Shown here: in pieces, positions 51,309 to 59,489 of the stretch
Position numbering within the stretch: position 1 is the stretch's first letter
How the letters are laid out: every line of letters begins with the position of its first letter
Assembly: GCA_965215215.1 (NCBI GenBank)
Contig: OZ244043.1
Location: 1,922,001-1,986,000 of the forward strand
DNA: 64,000 bases
From: CALDTK01 sp965215215
GTDB lineage: Bacteria > Bacteroidota > Bacteroidia > Chitinophagales > Saprospiraceae
Direction of reading: 5' to 3'
The notes under the pieces: model-generated
Told to the model about the DNA's origin: nothing
Database searches by the model: none
Seen by the model: only the letters and a program-made list of their open reading frames with translations
Program-made: the position numbers and the translations under genes

Positions 51309-52592
51309 TCAGGCGGCCCGCAGGTGGCCGATCTTGGAGTTGGTGATGCGGCCCTCGGCGTAGTCGAGGTCGATGATGAAATCGGTGACGCCGGGCTCAC
51401 TCGGGAGCTCGTACATCGCGTCGGTCATGATCGCCTCGCACAGCGAGCGCAGTCCGCGGGCACCCAGCTTGTACTCGAGCGCCTTACCGGCGATGTACTC
51501 GATGGCGTCGGGGGTGAGCTGGAGCTTGATGCCCTCCATGGCGAAGAGCTTCTTGTACTGCTTGAGCAGGGCGTTGCGTGGCTCGGTGAGGATGCGCTTG
51601 AGGGTTTCCTCGTCGAGGGGCTCGAGGTAGGTGAGCACGGGGAGGCGACCGACGAGCTCGGGGATGAGGCCGTAGTGCTTGAGGTCTTGGTGGGTGATGT
51701 ACTGCAGGAGGTTCTCGCGGTCGTACTCCTTGTCGCTGTCGTGCTTGAAGCCGATGACCTGCTGGTTGACCCGCCGCGAGATGACCTTCTCGACGCCGTC
51801 GAAGGCGCCGCCGCAGATGAAGAGGATGTTCTCGGTGTTGACCTTGATGAGCTTCTGCTCGGGGTGCTTGCGGCCGCCCTGGGGGGGCACGTTGACCTCG
51901 GTGCCCTCGAGCATCTTGAGCAACGCCTGCTGCACGCCCTCCCCCGACACGTCGCGGGTGATGGAAGGGTTGTCGGATTTGCGGGCCACCTTGTCCATCT
52001 CGTCGATGTACACGATGCCGCGCTCGGCGCTCTCGACGTCGAAGTCGCACACCTGGAGCAAGCGGGAGAGGATCGACTCCACGTCCTCGCCCACGTAGCC
52101 GGCCTCGGTAAACACCGTCGCGTCGACGATCGCGAAGGGCACGTTGAGGTAGCGGGCGATGGTTTTGGCGAGCAAGGTTTTGCCCGTGCCGGTGCGCCCG
52201 ACGAAGAGGATGTTGGACTTCTCGATCTCGACCTCGCGATCGACGGCCGTCAGGCCCGTCGCCTCCTGCCGGGAGCGGAGTCGCTTGTAGTGGTTGTAGA
52301 CGGCCACGCTGAGCACGCGTTTGGCCGATTGCTGACCGATGACGAACTCGTCGAGGTAGGTCTTGATGTCGCGCGGCCGAATGTCGGTGGGCAGCGGCTC
52401 GAGGGGCTCCCCGTTGCGGGGCACGGTACGCTCGCGGGGCGTGGCGCCGAGGAGCTCCTCCTCGACGATTTCGTTGGCCTGCTCCACGCAGACCTCGCAG
52501 ATGTGGCCGTTGATGCCGGCGATGAGGATGAGGGCCTCGGATTTATCGCGGCCGCAGAACGAACAGCGGACGTCTTGCTTGCTTTTGCGCAT
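51309..52592 (-). CDS. clpX: ATP-dependent protease ATP-binding subunit ClpX
   Basis: 427 residues. N-terminal C4 zinc finger (CSFCGRDK and ICEVCVEQA), Walker A GRTGTGKTLLAK, Walker B IVYIDEMDKV, and C-terminal GARGLRSLCEAIM arginine-finger region. Unfolds substrates and feeds them to ClpP. Follows clpP on the same strand, separated by 105 bases containing a hairpin and a copy of the iterated motif. Confidence 0.97.
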   Translation of the reverse strand: MRKSKQDVRCSFCGRDKSEALILIAGINGHICEVCVEQANEIVEEELLGATPRERTVPRNGEPLEPLPTDIRPRDIKTYLDEFVIGQQSAKRVLSVAVYNHYKRLRSRQEATGLTAVDREVEIEKSNILFVGRTGTGKTLLAKTIARYLNVPFAIVDATVFTEAGYVGEDVESILSRLLQVCDFDVESAERGIVYIDEMDKVARKSDNPSITRDVSGEGVQQALLKMLEGTEVNVPPQGGRKHPEQKLIKVNTENILFICGGAFDGVEKVISRRVNQQVIGFKHDSDKEYDRENLLQYITHQDLKHYGLIPELVGRLPVLTYLEPLDEETLKRILTEPRNALLKQYKKLFAMEGIKLQLTPDAIEYIAGKALEYKLGARGLRSLCEAIMTDAMYELPSEPGVTDFIIDLDYAEGRITNSKIGHLRAA

Positions 52593-52639
52593 GAGATGGG
52601 GTTACGAAAAGCGGCGCTGGGGGCGCGCTAAAATCCGCA

Positions 52640-52689
52640 AAGGGTGTAAAGGTACGCCCCTTACACCCTTCGCGAGTTTTCGCGCAAGC
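52640..52689 (-). promoter_or_regulatory. Hairpin and iterated motif between clpP and clpX
   Basis: AAGGGTGTAA (52640-52649) pairs with TTACACCCTT (52661-52670) in 10 bp with a loop of 11. Read leftward it is followed by TTTTAG after a few bases, so it may attenuate transcription between clpP and clpX. A perfect 14-mer of the iterated family is adjacent at 52676-52689. Confidence 0.4.
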
Positions 52690-52697
52690 GGACCGGA

Positions 52698-53429
52698 CTA
52701 GCTCTTCCCCTTGTCGTCGTCCTTCTTGCGGTTGAGCACCTCGTCGACCAGGCCGTACTCGACGGACTCCTCGGCGGTCTTCCAGTTGTCGCGGTCGGAG
52801 TCGCGCTCGATGGTCTCGAAATCCTGCCCGGTGTGGTCGGCGAGGATGTTGTAGAGTCGGTCGCGCATCTGCTTGATGAGGTTGTAGTTGATCTCCATGT
52901 CGGAGAACTGCCCCTGCATACCGCCGGAGGGCTGGTGGATCATCACGTAGGCGTGCGGCAGGATGCTGCGCTTGCCCTTGGTGCCGGCGGCGAGCAGCAC
53001 GGAGCCCATGGAGGCGGCCATGCTCGTGCAGATCGTGGCGACGTCGGGCTTGACGTACTGCATGGTGTCGTACATGCCGAGCCCGGCGATCACGGAGCCG
53101 CCCGGGCTGTTGATGAACATCTGGATGTCGCGACTCGGGTCGGCCGACTCGAGGAAGAGCATCTGGGCCTGGGTCACGTTGGCCACGTAGTCGGTCACGG
53201 GCACGCCCATGAAGATGATGCGGTCCATCATGAGGCGACTGAACACGTCGAGTCCGACGATATTCATCGAGCGCTCCTCGATGACGTTGGGGGTGAAGCC
53301 GGTGACGTTGGGGTCGGCGACGACCGGGGCGGCCTGACGCCCGACGTGGTCGCCGTATTTTTCGAGGTGCATGGTGGACATGCCGAGGTGCTTGGTTGCG
53401 TACCTCATGAACTCATTCGAGTCGAACAT
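52698..53429 (-). CDS. clpP: ATP-dependent Clp protease proteolytic subunit ClpP
   Basis: 243 residues from ATG 53429. Active-site Ser in SMAASMGS (S140), His in VMIHQPSGG (H165), Asp in the IERDSDRD stretch. INSPGGSVIAGLGMYDTM forms the oxyanion/handle region. It is somewhat longer than average ClpP (about 195-210) owing to an N-terminal extension. A charged tail (NRKKDDDKGKS) ends the protein. Operon with clpX downstream. Confidence 0.96.
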   Translation of the reverse strand: MFDSNEFMRYATKHLGMSTMHLEKYGDHVGRQAAPVVADPNVTGFTPNVIEERSMNIVGLDVFSRLMMDRIIFMGVPVTDYVANVTQAQMLFLESADPSRDIQMFINSPGGSVIAGLGMYDTMQYVKPDVATICTSMAASMGSVLLAAGTKGKRSILPHAYVMIHQPSGGMQGQFSDMEINYNLIKQMRDRLYNILADHTGQDFETIERDSDRDNWKTAEESVEYGLVDEVLNRKKDDDKGKS

Positions 53430-53497
53430 ATAATCGTGTATTGGCCGAAGTAACGTGGGGAATTGCGGGCGGGTTTTGGCGGGAGCCGAGCCTTCGA

Positions 53498-54658
53498 TCA
53501 ACGGACGTTGAACCAGGACGAAGCGTTGCCGCCGGACCGTTCGCGGAGGAGGTAGTTGCCGGCGGGAAGGTCGCCGAGTTCGAGCTCGGTTCGGCCGGCG
53601 GGGAGTTGGATTTCGGAGAGGCGCTGGCCGGTGGCGTTGAAGAGTCGGAAGGTGCGCGGGGCGTCGGCGGCGTCGGTAGAGATGGCGGTGCCGGCGGTGG
53701 GGTTGGGGTAGAGGAGGAGCGAGGGGTTTTGGCGGAAGCCGCCTAGCTCATCGGTACTCGTGGTGGTATCCGCGCGGGGAAACCGGTCGAAGAAGGCGAG
53801 GATTTCCCGACTGGCCTGAAAATCCTGGGTGGTTGGGGCCACGTCGACGGGCGCGCCGGGCCAGCTGTGTCCACCGCCATTAACGATGATGTATTCGACA
53901 CGCGCGCCGTCGGAACAGCTATCGTACACGACGCGGGTGGAGGTGAACGCGTCGGAGGGATCTCGGTCGGGGAGACCGCTTTCGACCGGAGATCCGGTAC
54001 AGCCGTTGCGGCGCGTCCAGAAAGCGACGGTGGTGTCGATGGGCTCGTTGACGAACGGTCGTCCGGAGAAGAGAACCGTCTGGTCGTCGGTCCCGTGAAT
54101 CTGCATCACGGGCACGACGGCATCCCCGGTGCACGCCGCGCGTCGGCCGGGCACGAAGCCGCCCGCTACGGAAGCGATGGCGGCGAATCGCCCGGGGGAC
54201 TCGCAGGCGAGCTCGTAGGACATGAAGCCACCGTTCGAAAATCCGGTGCTAAAGACCCGGGCGGTATCGACGGCGTAGCGCTCGGCGAGGGTATCGACGA
54301 GGGCCAAGAGGAAACCGGCGTCATCGGTGCGGGATTGCTGCGATAGGAAGCCAACGAACCACTCCCGCTGCGTGCCGGTCGTGTCGTTCTCCAGTAACAG
54401 CCCGTTCGGGTAGCACACCACGTAGCCGGCGGTGTCGGCGTAGGGATTCATGTTGCTATAAAACTCCTGTTCGGCGGCGTTGCTGGTGATGCCGTGCAGG
54501 TTGAGCACGAGGGGCAGGTCCGTGGCGGTACTGTCCTCGTTCGGGAAGTGGAGGCGGTAGGTGCGCACGTTGCCGTCGTACTCGAAGGAGTCGACTACGG
54601 TTTGAGCGAAGCCGTGGAGCGTTGCGAGCAGGCAGAGGGTAAGGGCGAGGGTGCGCAT
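53498..54658 (-). CDS. T9SS-secreted CE1-type esterase (feruloyl esterase/PHB depolymerase-like)
   Basis: 386 residues. Signal peptide (LALTLCLLATLHGFAQ), alpha/beta-hydrolase domain (about 25-290) with nucleophile GFSNGG (GxSxG), oxyanion region LVLNLHGITSNA, and catalytic His in GGGHSWPGA. The LpqC-like CE1 family hydrolyses esters on polysaccharides or polyesters. The C-terminus is a T9SS sorting domain (LLLYPNPTAGTAIS ... SSWFNVR). A full 14-mer motif (53726-53739) encodes GGFRQN in the linker between the domains. Confidence 0.9.
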   Translation of the reverse strand: MRTLALTLCLLATLHGFAQTVVDSFEYDGNVRTYRLHFPNEDSTATDLPLVLNLHGITSNAAEQEFYSNMNPYADTAGYVVCYPNGLLLENDTTGTQREWFVGFLSQQSRTDDAGFLLALVDTLAERYAVDTARVFSTGFSNGGFMSYELACESPGRFAAIASVAGGFVPGRRAACTGDAVVPVMQIHGTDDQTVLFSGRPFVNEPIDTTVAFWTRRNGCTGSPVESGLPDRDPSDAFTSTRVVYDSCSDGARVEYIIVNGGGHSWPGAPVDVAPTTQDFQASREILAFFDRFPRADTTTSTDELGGFRQNPSLLLYPNPTAGTAISTDAADAPRTFRLFNATGQRLSEIQLPAGRTELELGDLPAGNYLLRERSGGNASSWFNVR

Positions 54659-54715
54659 AGGGGGTGAATGTACGCGGCGGCCGAAAGGTGCGATCCGCCC
54701 TAGGTTTGCGGCCCG

Positions 54716-55483
54716 ATGATCGTAGTCCTCTCCCCCGCCAAGACGCTCGATTTCTCCCCCGTCGAGGCGGCCGACGTTACGCAGCCGCGCTTCCTGCAAC
54801 AGACGGGCGAGCTCGCGAATGCCCTCCGCCGCAAGTCGCCGAGGAAATTGGGCGAGCTCATGCACGTCTCCGACAAGCTGGCGGCCCTCAACGCGGAGCG
54901 CTTTCGATCCTTCGACACGTCTGCCGGTCTCGCTTCCGCAAAACCCGCCCTGCTCGCCTTCCGCGGCGACGTGTACCGCGGCCTGGATGTCGACGATTTC
55001 ACGGGCGAGGAGTTGGCGTTCGCCCAACACAGCGTGCGCGTCCTGTCCGGGATGTACGGGCTGCTGCGACCGCTGGATCTGATCCAGCCTTACCGCCTGG
55101 AGATGGGCACGAAGTTGCGGGTGGGGCGGGCGAAGGACCTCTACGCGTTTTGGGGGGAGCGCATCACGGAGTTGCTGCGGGCGGACATCGAGGCCACGGA
55201 CGCCAAGTTCGTGCTCAACGCGGCGAGTAAGGAGTACTGGTCGAGCGTGGACGAGGCGGCGCTCGGGGTGCCGGTGCTGGAGGCGGATTTCCGGGAGCTG
55301 CGCAAGGGGGCGTTGCGGTTCGTGACGTTCAACGCGAAGGTGGCGCGGGGGGCGCTGGCGCGGGCGGTGGTGAAACAGGGGATCACGGAGCCGGCGGGCT
55401 TGGCGGATTTGGAGGTGTACGGGTACAGCTACGACGCCGGGCGGAGTGGGGACGGGGTGGTGGCTTTTACGCGGGGTGTGTGA
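54716..55483 (+). CDS. yaaA: YaaA-family peroxide stress protein
   Basis: 255 residues. MIVVLSPAKTLDF opening, SGMYGLLRPLDLIQPYRLEM (about 112-131) and VEYGYSYD-like end are diagnostic for YaaA (DUF328). In E. coli it limits iron-dependent damage under peroxide. The stop overlaps the first possible start of the next gene by 4 bases. Confidence 0.93.
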   Translation: MIVVLSPAKTLDFSPVEAADVTQPRFLQQTGELANALRRKSPRKLGELMHVSDKLAALNAERFRSFDTSAGLASAKPALLAFRGDVYRGLDVDDFTGEELAFAQHSVRVLSGMYGLLRPLDLIQPYRLEMGTKLRVGRAKDLYAFWGERITELLRADIEATDAKFVLNAASKEYWSSVDEAALGVPVLEADFRELRKGALRFVTFNAKVARGALARAVVKQGITEPAGLADLEVYGYSYDAGRSGDGVVAFTRGV

Positions 55484-55512
55484 GCCTTATCCCGCAACTT
55501 ACCTTCGATGCC

Positions 55513-57030
55513 GTGAAGTACCCCATCGGCCACCAGGATTTCCGCAAGATTCGCGAGGAGGGCTTCCACTACGTCGACAAGACGGAGCACGTCTGTCGGC
55601 TCATCGAGAACGGGGGGTACTTGTTCCTGTCGCGGCCGCGGCGATTCGGGAAGTCGCTCACGGTGGCGACGATGCACGAGCTCTATTCCGGGAGTGAGGA
55701 GCTGTTCGAGGGGCTCTGGGCTGGGGCGCACTGGGATTTTGTAGGTAAGCGACGGCCCGTGTTGTGGTTTCGCTTCGCGCAACTCGACTACGACGCGAAA
55801 GGCGTTACCCGAGCCTTACGCGAAGACGTTACCACAAAAGCGGAGCAACATGGACTGTCCCTCGCGCCCGACCTCACGTTGAAGGATGCGTTTCGCAAGT
55901 TGATCGAAGAAGTAGCTGGTGCGGATCCGAGCGGTCGAGTGGTCGTCCTGATTGACGAGTACGATAAGCCGATCACCGATTACGTTGACGATATACCGAA
56001 AGCGGAGGCTAACCGTGATGAGTTGCGAGGTTTCTATGGTGTATTAAAAGACGCGGATCCCAACCTCGAGCTCGTGTTTCTCACTGGGGTCTCGGCATTC
56101 TCGAAGGTGTCCTTATTTTCGGATCTAAATAACCTTCAGAATATAACCCTTTTACGGTCGGCCTTCACGCTCGTCGGAATTACCGAAAAAGAAATTGACG
56201 ACAATTTTGGGCCGCAACTCGACGCAACGGAATACACTCGAGAGGAGGTGCGACAATGGTACAATGGGTACAGTTGGGGCGGACCGGAGCGGGTGTACAA
56301 TCCTTGGTCTTTACTCCAATTTTTACAGACTGGACAGCTCCATAACTTCTGGTCTGACTCAGGCACGCCCACGTTCGTGACCAAGCGCCTTGCTCAAGGG
56401 GGAGATTTCGATGTTGCACCCACAAAAGTGAGTCAGTCAGAACTTTTAGGGTTTAGCCTTAGACGGTTGAATCTCGTAGGCGTCCTTTTTCAAAGTGGGT
56501 ACCTTACGGTAAAACACGGTCCGGACCGTGTTTTACGCTACGAGCTCGACTTCCCCAACGAAGAGGTCAAACTCACCTTCTTGGAGTCTCTGCTGAAGGA
56601 GTACAATTTCGACGAACCTTCTACGCCGAGTGCGCGGGTAACGCGCCTCTACGAAGCCTTTCTCGCGCGCGACCTCGACACCGTCATTCAGATCATCGAC
56701 GTGAGCCTCGCCGCCGTCCCGCACCAGCTGTGGCAGCGGCAGAGCGAGGCGATGGTGCACGCGATCATCCACACGACCTTCACGATGCTGGGGCTCTACA
56801 CCCGCTCGGAAGTATCGACCGCGCGCGGTCGGGCCGACATCGTAGTAGAGGTTCCGGACTACGTGTACGTCTTAGAGCTGAAGCTCGGCGGCACGGCGGC
56901 CGAGGCGCTGGCGCAGATCGAGGCACGTGGCTACGGCCGGGCGTACGGGGAGGGGAATCGGGAGGTGGTGAAGGTCGGGATCGCTTTCGATATCGAGGCG
57001 CGGCAGGTGGGGGATTGGGTGGAGGGGTAG
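55513..57030 (+). CDS. AAA-ATPase-like / PD-(D/E)XK nuclease-like protein, mosaic composition
   Basis: 505 residues from GTG 55513, aligned with the ATG of the paralogue at 7051 (YPIGHQDFRKI versus YPIGNQDFRTL). P-loop SRPRRFGKS, Walker B VVLIDEYDKP, and a C-terminal nuclease site (ARGRADIVVE and YVLELKLGG). A second possible start is GTG 55480. The 5' part (to about 55790) and the 3' part (from about 56536) are as GC-rich as the host, while the middle is visibly more A/T-rich; the right-hand change coincides with a 28-bp perfect palindrome at 56509-56536. This suggests recombination between diverged copies. Confidence 0.85.
   Translation: MKYPIGHQDFRKIREEGFHYVDKTEHVCRLIENGGYLFLSRPRRFGKSLTVATMHELYSGSEELFEGLWAGAHWDFVGKRRPVLWFRFAQLDYDAKGVTRALREDVTTKAEQHGLSLAPDLTLKDAFRKLIEEVAGADPSGRVVVLIDEYDKPITDYVDDIPKAEANRDELRGFYGVLKDADPNLELVFLTGVSAFSKVSLFSDLNNLQNITLLRSAFTLVGITEKEIDDNFGPQLDATEYTREEVRQWYNGYSWGGPERVYNPWSLLQFLQTGQLHNFWSDSGTPTFVTKRLAQGGDFDVAPTKVSQSELLGFSLRRLNLVGVLFQSGYLTVKHGPDRVLRYELDFPNEEVKLTFLESLLKEYNFDEPSTPSARVTRLYEAFLARDLDTVIQIIDVSLAAVPHQLWQRQSEAMVHAIIHTTFTMLGLYTRSEVSTARGRADIVVEVPDYVYVLELKLGGTAAEALAQIEARGYGRAYGEGNREVVKVGIAFDIEARQVGDWVEG
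56509..56536. repeat. 28-bp perfect palindrome inside the PD-(D/E)XK gene
   Basis: GTAAAACACGGTCC followed directly by its reverse complement. It lies in coding sequence (KHGPDRVLR region) at the boundary between A/T-rich and GC-rich segments of the gene. The paralogue at 7051 has no palindrome at the equivalent place. Confidence 0.9.
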
Positions 57031-57049
57031 CGGTGTCGCTCTGGTCTAC

Positions 57050-59044
57050 CTACTCCTTCCTGTACACGCGTACGGTACTCCGCTCCCCGTCTCTGGACAC
57101 ATCGATGCTCCGGAGCTGCTCGCGGTCGAGGGCTTCGAATTGCTCGGCGGTAGCGGGGCGATCGTCGATGAAGTAGTCGGTAGTGGCGGCGTCGGTGCCG
57201 AAGGTGGGATCGCGGTAATCCCCCCGCTGACCCTCCATGGCCTCGCGTTGGAGTTCCATGGCCTCGCGGGCCTCCTCCATCTCGAGTCTTTGGGCTTCGG
57301 CACCGTCGCGCTGATCATCCGCGACCGCGCGCTGTTGCTCCATGGCCTCGCGTTGGAGTTCCATGGCCTCGCGGGCCTCCTCCATCTCGAGTCTTTGGGC
57401 TTCGGCACCGTCGCGCTGATCATCCGCGACCGCGCGCTGTTGCTCCATTTGCGAACGGTGTGCCTCGAAGTTTTCCCTGGCGGCCTCAGCCGACGCCATG
57501 GCCGCGTCGGCGATACGTCGTAGCTCCGCCTCATCGGGCAGGCCGGCACGAGCTTCCTCGAGCAGGCGACGGAGTTCCGCCTCGTCGGGTATCTGGGCCT
57601 CCGCCTCCCCGACGATCCGACGCAGCTCCGCCTCGTCGGGTAGATCCGCGCGGGTTTGCTCCAGCATCCGACGTAGCTGGATCGAATCCGGGACCCCACC
57701 GAGGGCGCGCTCGAGCGTTTGTGAGAGTTCGGCTTCCGAGGGCATGGTCCGCACGGCCTCGTCGACGATCGCGCGGAGCTCTTCCTCGGTAGGGATCGAC
57801 GCGGGCGCCTCGGTGAGCCAGGAGGGGTCGGTCTCCGGGGCAGCGGGAGGGGTCGGCGGCGCGGGAGGCGGTGGTGGGATCTCGGTCGCGGGTACCGGCG
57901 GTGTAGCTGGCGGCGCGGGTGGTGCCGGCGCGGTAGGTGGTGGCGGTACAGTGGGCGGCGGCGGTACGGTATCGTTGGCGGCCCGCCCGGTAACGGGCGA
58001 TTGCGCTAGGAGTCCGGTGGGCGTGAGTGCCTGGTGCGGAACAGCGCGGCTAGCACCGTGCGCAACGACGGCCGCGTTCGGTGCGACGGCGAATACGGCG
58101 GCAGCCCCCAGCAGGAGGGGGAGGACCAGTGCGACCGAAGAGGTGCGGCGCGTGGGAGCGGCCCCGAAGAGACGTTGGACGCGCGCGGTGAGGGAGCTTC
58201 TCGAGATGGACATGGCGAGGGGGTTTGGGGGTAGGGCGAGCGCGTGCTCGCCGAGGTGGAGGAGGGTTTTGGCGTAAGCGGTCGTACCGGCGTGGCGGAC
58301 GACCACGTCGTCGCAGGCGTACTCGCGGGACACTTCGATGTGGCGGGAGAGGAGATGAGCTACGGGATGGAAGAAGACCACGGCGCGTAGCAGGCGTTGC
58401 ACGTAGACGGTGAGGTGGTCGTAGCGGCGGAGGTGAGCCAGCTCGTGCAGCAGGATCAGTTCCGCTTCCGCCGGGGTGAGCTGACCGGCGAGGGAGACGG
58501 GGTACAACACGACCGACCTGAGCAACCCGACGGTGAGCACCGTACCGACGTGCTCGCTTAGGTAAACGCTTACGCGGCGCCCGGGGAGCGCCCCTCGTAC
58601 GGCCTCGGCGAATGGCGCGCGCCAGCCCTCGGGCAACCGACCGCGGGCTCGTCCAGACAGACGAGTAGCGTGCGCGTGGTCGTAAGCGACCCGGATCGTG
58701 TATGCGGCGGCCCCGAGGAGGTAGGCGTAGCCGAGGATCGACATCCAGGGGGTAGCCTCGGACGCGCTGGCCGGGGAACCGATGAGGTCGGACACTCCGG
58801 AGGTCAGGCCGGAGAATGAGGCGCCGGATCCCACAACACGGTGAGACGGCCAGCAGGCTCCGATGGTGATCAGGAAGGCCACCGCGATAAGCGACAGACA
58901 CAGTAGGGCGAGATCGTGAACCCGAGCGGGATCTCGCGTGCGTATGGTAGCCAGCCGGAATGCGCCGTACGCGAGGGCGCCCTGCCAGAGGCTGTGCACG
59001 ACGGCGGTCCCGAGGACCGCTGCTACAGCTAGGTGGTAGTCCAT
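57050..59044 (-). CDS. M56 (BlaR1/MecR1-type) membrane metalloprotease sensor
   Basis: 664 residues. Four N-terminal membrane segments, with the zinc site LLHELAHLRRYD (about 198-209) and EYACDD. After the last membrane segment (about 305-325) come a Pro/Ala-rich linker (about 355-405), five imperfect PDEAELRRI-type helical repeats (about 415-510) and a Gln/Glu/Ala-rich coiled coil containing a perfect 35-residue duplication. There is no penicillin-binding sensor domain. Family members sense an external signal, then cleave the BlaI repressor. It starts 8 bases after blaI. Confidence 0.88.
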   Translation of the reverse strand: MDYHLAVAAVLGTAVVHSLWQGALAYGAFRLATIRTRDPARVHDLALLCLSLIAVAFLITIGACWPSHRVVGSGASFSGLTSGVSDLIGSPASASEATPWMSILGYAYLLGAAAYTIRVAYDHAHATRLSGRARGRLPEGWRAPFAEAVRGALPGRRVSVYLSEHVGTVLTVGLLRSVVLYPVSLAGQLTPAEAELILLHELAHLRRYDHLTVYVQRLLRAVVFFHPVAHLLSRHIEVSREYACDDVVVRHAGTTAYAKTLLHLGEHALALPPNPLAMSISRSSLTARVQRLFGAAPTRRTSSVALVLPLLLGAAAVFAVAPNAAVVAHGASRAVPHQALTPTGLLAQSPVTGRAANDTVPPPPTVPPPPTAPAPPAPPATPPVPATEIPPPPPAPPTPPAAPETDPSWLTEAPASIPTEEELRAIVDEAVRTMPSEAELSQTLERALGGVPDSIQLRRMLEQTRADLPDEAELRRIVGEAEAQIPDEAELRRLLEEARAGLPDEAELRRIADAAMASAEAARENFEAHRSQMEQQRAVADDQRDGAEAQRLEMEEAREAMELQREAMEQQRAVADDQRDGAEAQRLEMEEAREAMELQREAMEGQRGDYRDPTFGTDAATTDYFIDDRPATAEQFEALDREQLRSIDVSRDGERSTVRVYRKE
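57233..57442. repeat. Perfect 105-bp tandem duplication in the M56 gene
   Basis: Copies 57233-57337 and 57338-57442 appear identical and encode 35 residues each of the C-terminal coiled coil (unit begins MEQQRAVADDQRDGAEAQRL). The absence of synonymous differences indicates a recent duplication. Copy number may vary between strains. Confidence 0.92.
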
Positions 59045-59052
59045 GGCGGGGG

Positions 59053-59424
59053 TTAGGATTGCTCGTCTATCCAGCGGCGCAGTTCGGCGAGCTCGCTGGC
59101 GGTGGGGGTTTCGTCGCCGAGGGCACGGAGGGCGAGGTGGACGCGGCTGCCGCCGAAGGCGCGATCGGCGAGTCGGCCGAAGATCCCCCGCTCGATCTCC
59201 TCGCGGGCGATGGCCGGGCGGTACTGGTGGCTCCGGCTGCTGGCGTCACGCTCGACGAGGCCAGCGTCGGTCATGCGCTGGAGCTGCGTGAGCACGGTGG
59301 TATAGCTAACGTCCCGCCGTTCGGCGATGGCCCCGTGGATGTCGCGCACGGAGAGCGGCGCGTCTCGCCAGAGCAGGTCGAGGATCTCGAGCTGGGCTTC
59401 GGAGGGGGAAGGGATGGGCTTCAT
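59053..59424 (-). CDS. BlaI/MecI/CopY-family repressor
   Basis: 123 residues. Winged helix with ILDLLWRDAPLSVRDIHGAI and VSYTTVLTQLQRMTDAGLVE (about 14-60), then a dimerisation half. Pairs with the M56 protease encoded 8 bases downstream. The start codon overlaps the first base of a BlaI-type operator, so the mRNA is probably leaderless. Confidence 0.93.
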   Translation of the reverse strand: MKPIPSPSEAQLEILDLLWRDAPLSVRDIHGAIAERRDVSYTTVLTQLQRMTDAGLVERDASSRSHQYRPAIAREEIERGIFGRLADRAFGGSRVHLALRALGDETPTASELAELRRWIDEQS

Positions 59425-59439
59425 ACTACAAATGTAGTA
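59424..59439. promoter_or_regulatory. BlaI operator 1 and -7 box
   Basis: TACTACA-AA-TGTAGTA is a perfect 7-2-7 dyad containing the canonical TACAnnTGTA core. On the minus strand it also contains TACATTTG (59429-59436), a perfect Bacteroidota -7 box. Repressor binding would block polymerase and also cover the start codon. Confidence 0.85.
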
Positions 59440-59454
59440 TCAATAATCGGGATG

Positions 59455-59470
59455 TACTACAAGTGTGGTA
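59455..59470. promoter_or_regulatory. BlaI operator 2
   Basis: TACTACA-AG-TGTGGTA matches operator 1 with one arm mismatch. The centres are 31 bp apart, about three helical turns, so two dimers would sit on the same face. It also overlaps the likely -33 region (TTG on the minus strand, 23 bases from the -7). Confidence 0.75.
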
Positions 59471-59489
59471 GTTTTTTTGGCCGACCCAA

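Noticed and set aside
52141..52190. Further iterated motif at the clpX Walker region (GTTTTGGCGAG)
   Set aside because: Only the first half matches; explained by the conserved LLAKT codons.
57233..57442. Possible CRISPR or satellite array
   Set aside because: Only two directly adjacent units without spacers, in frame in a real coiled coil.
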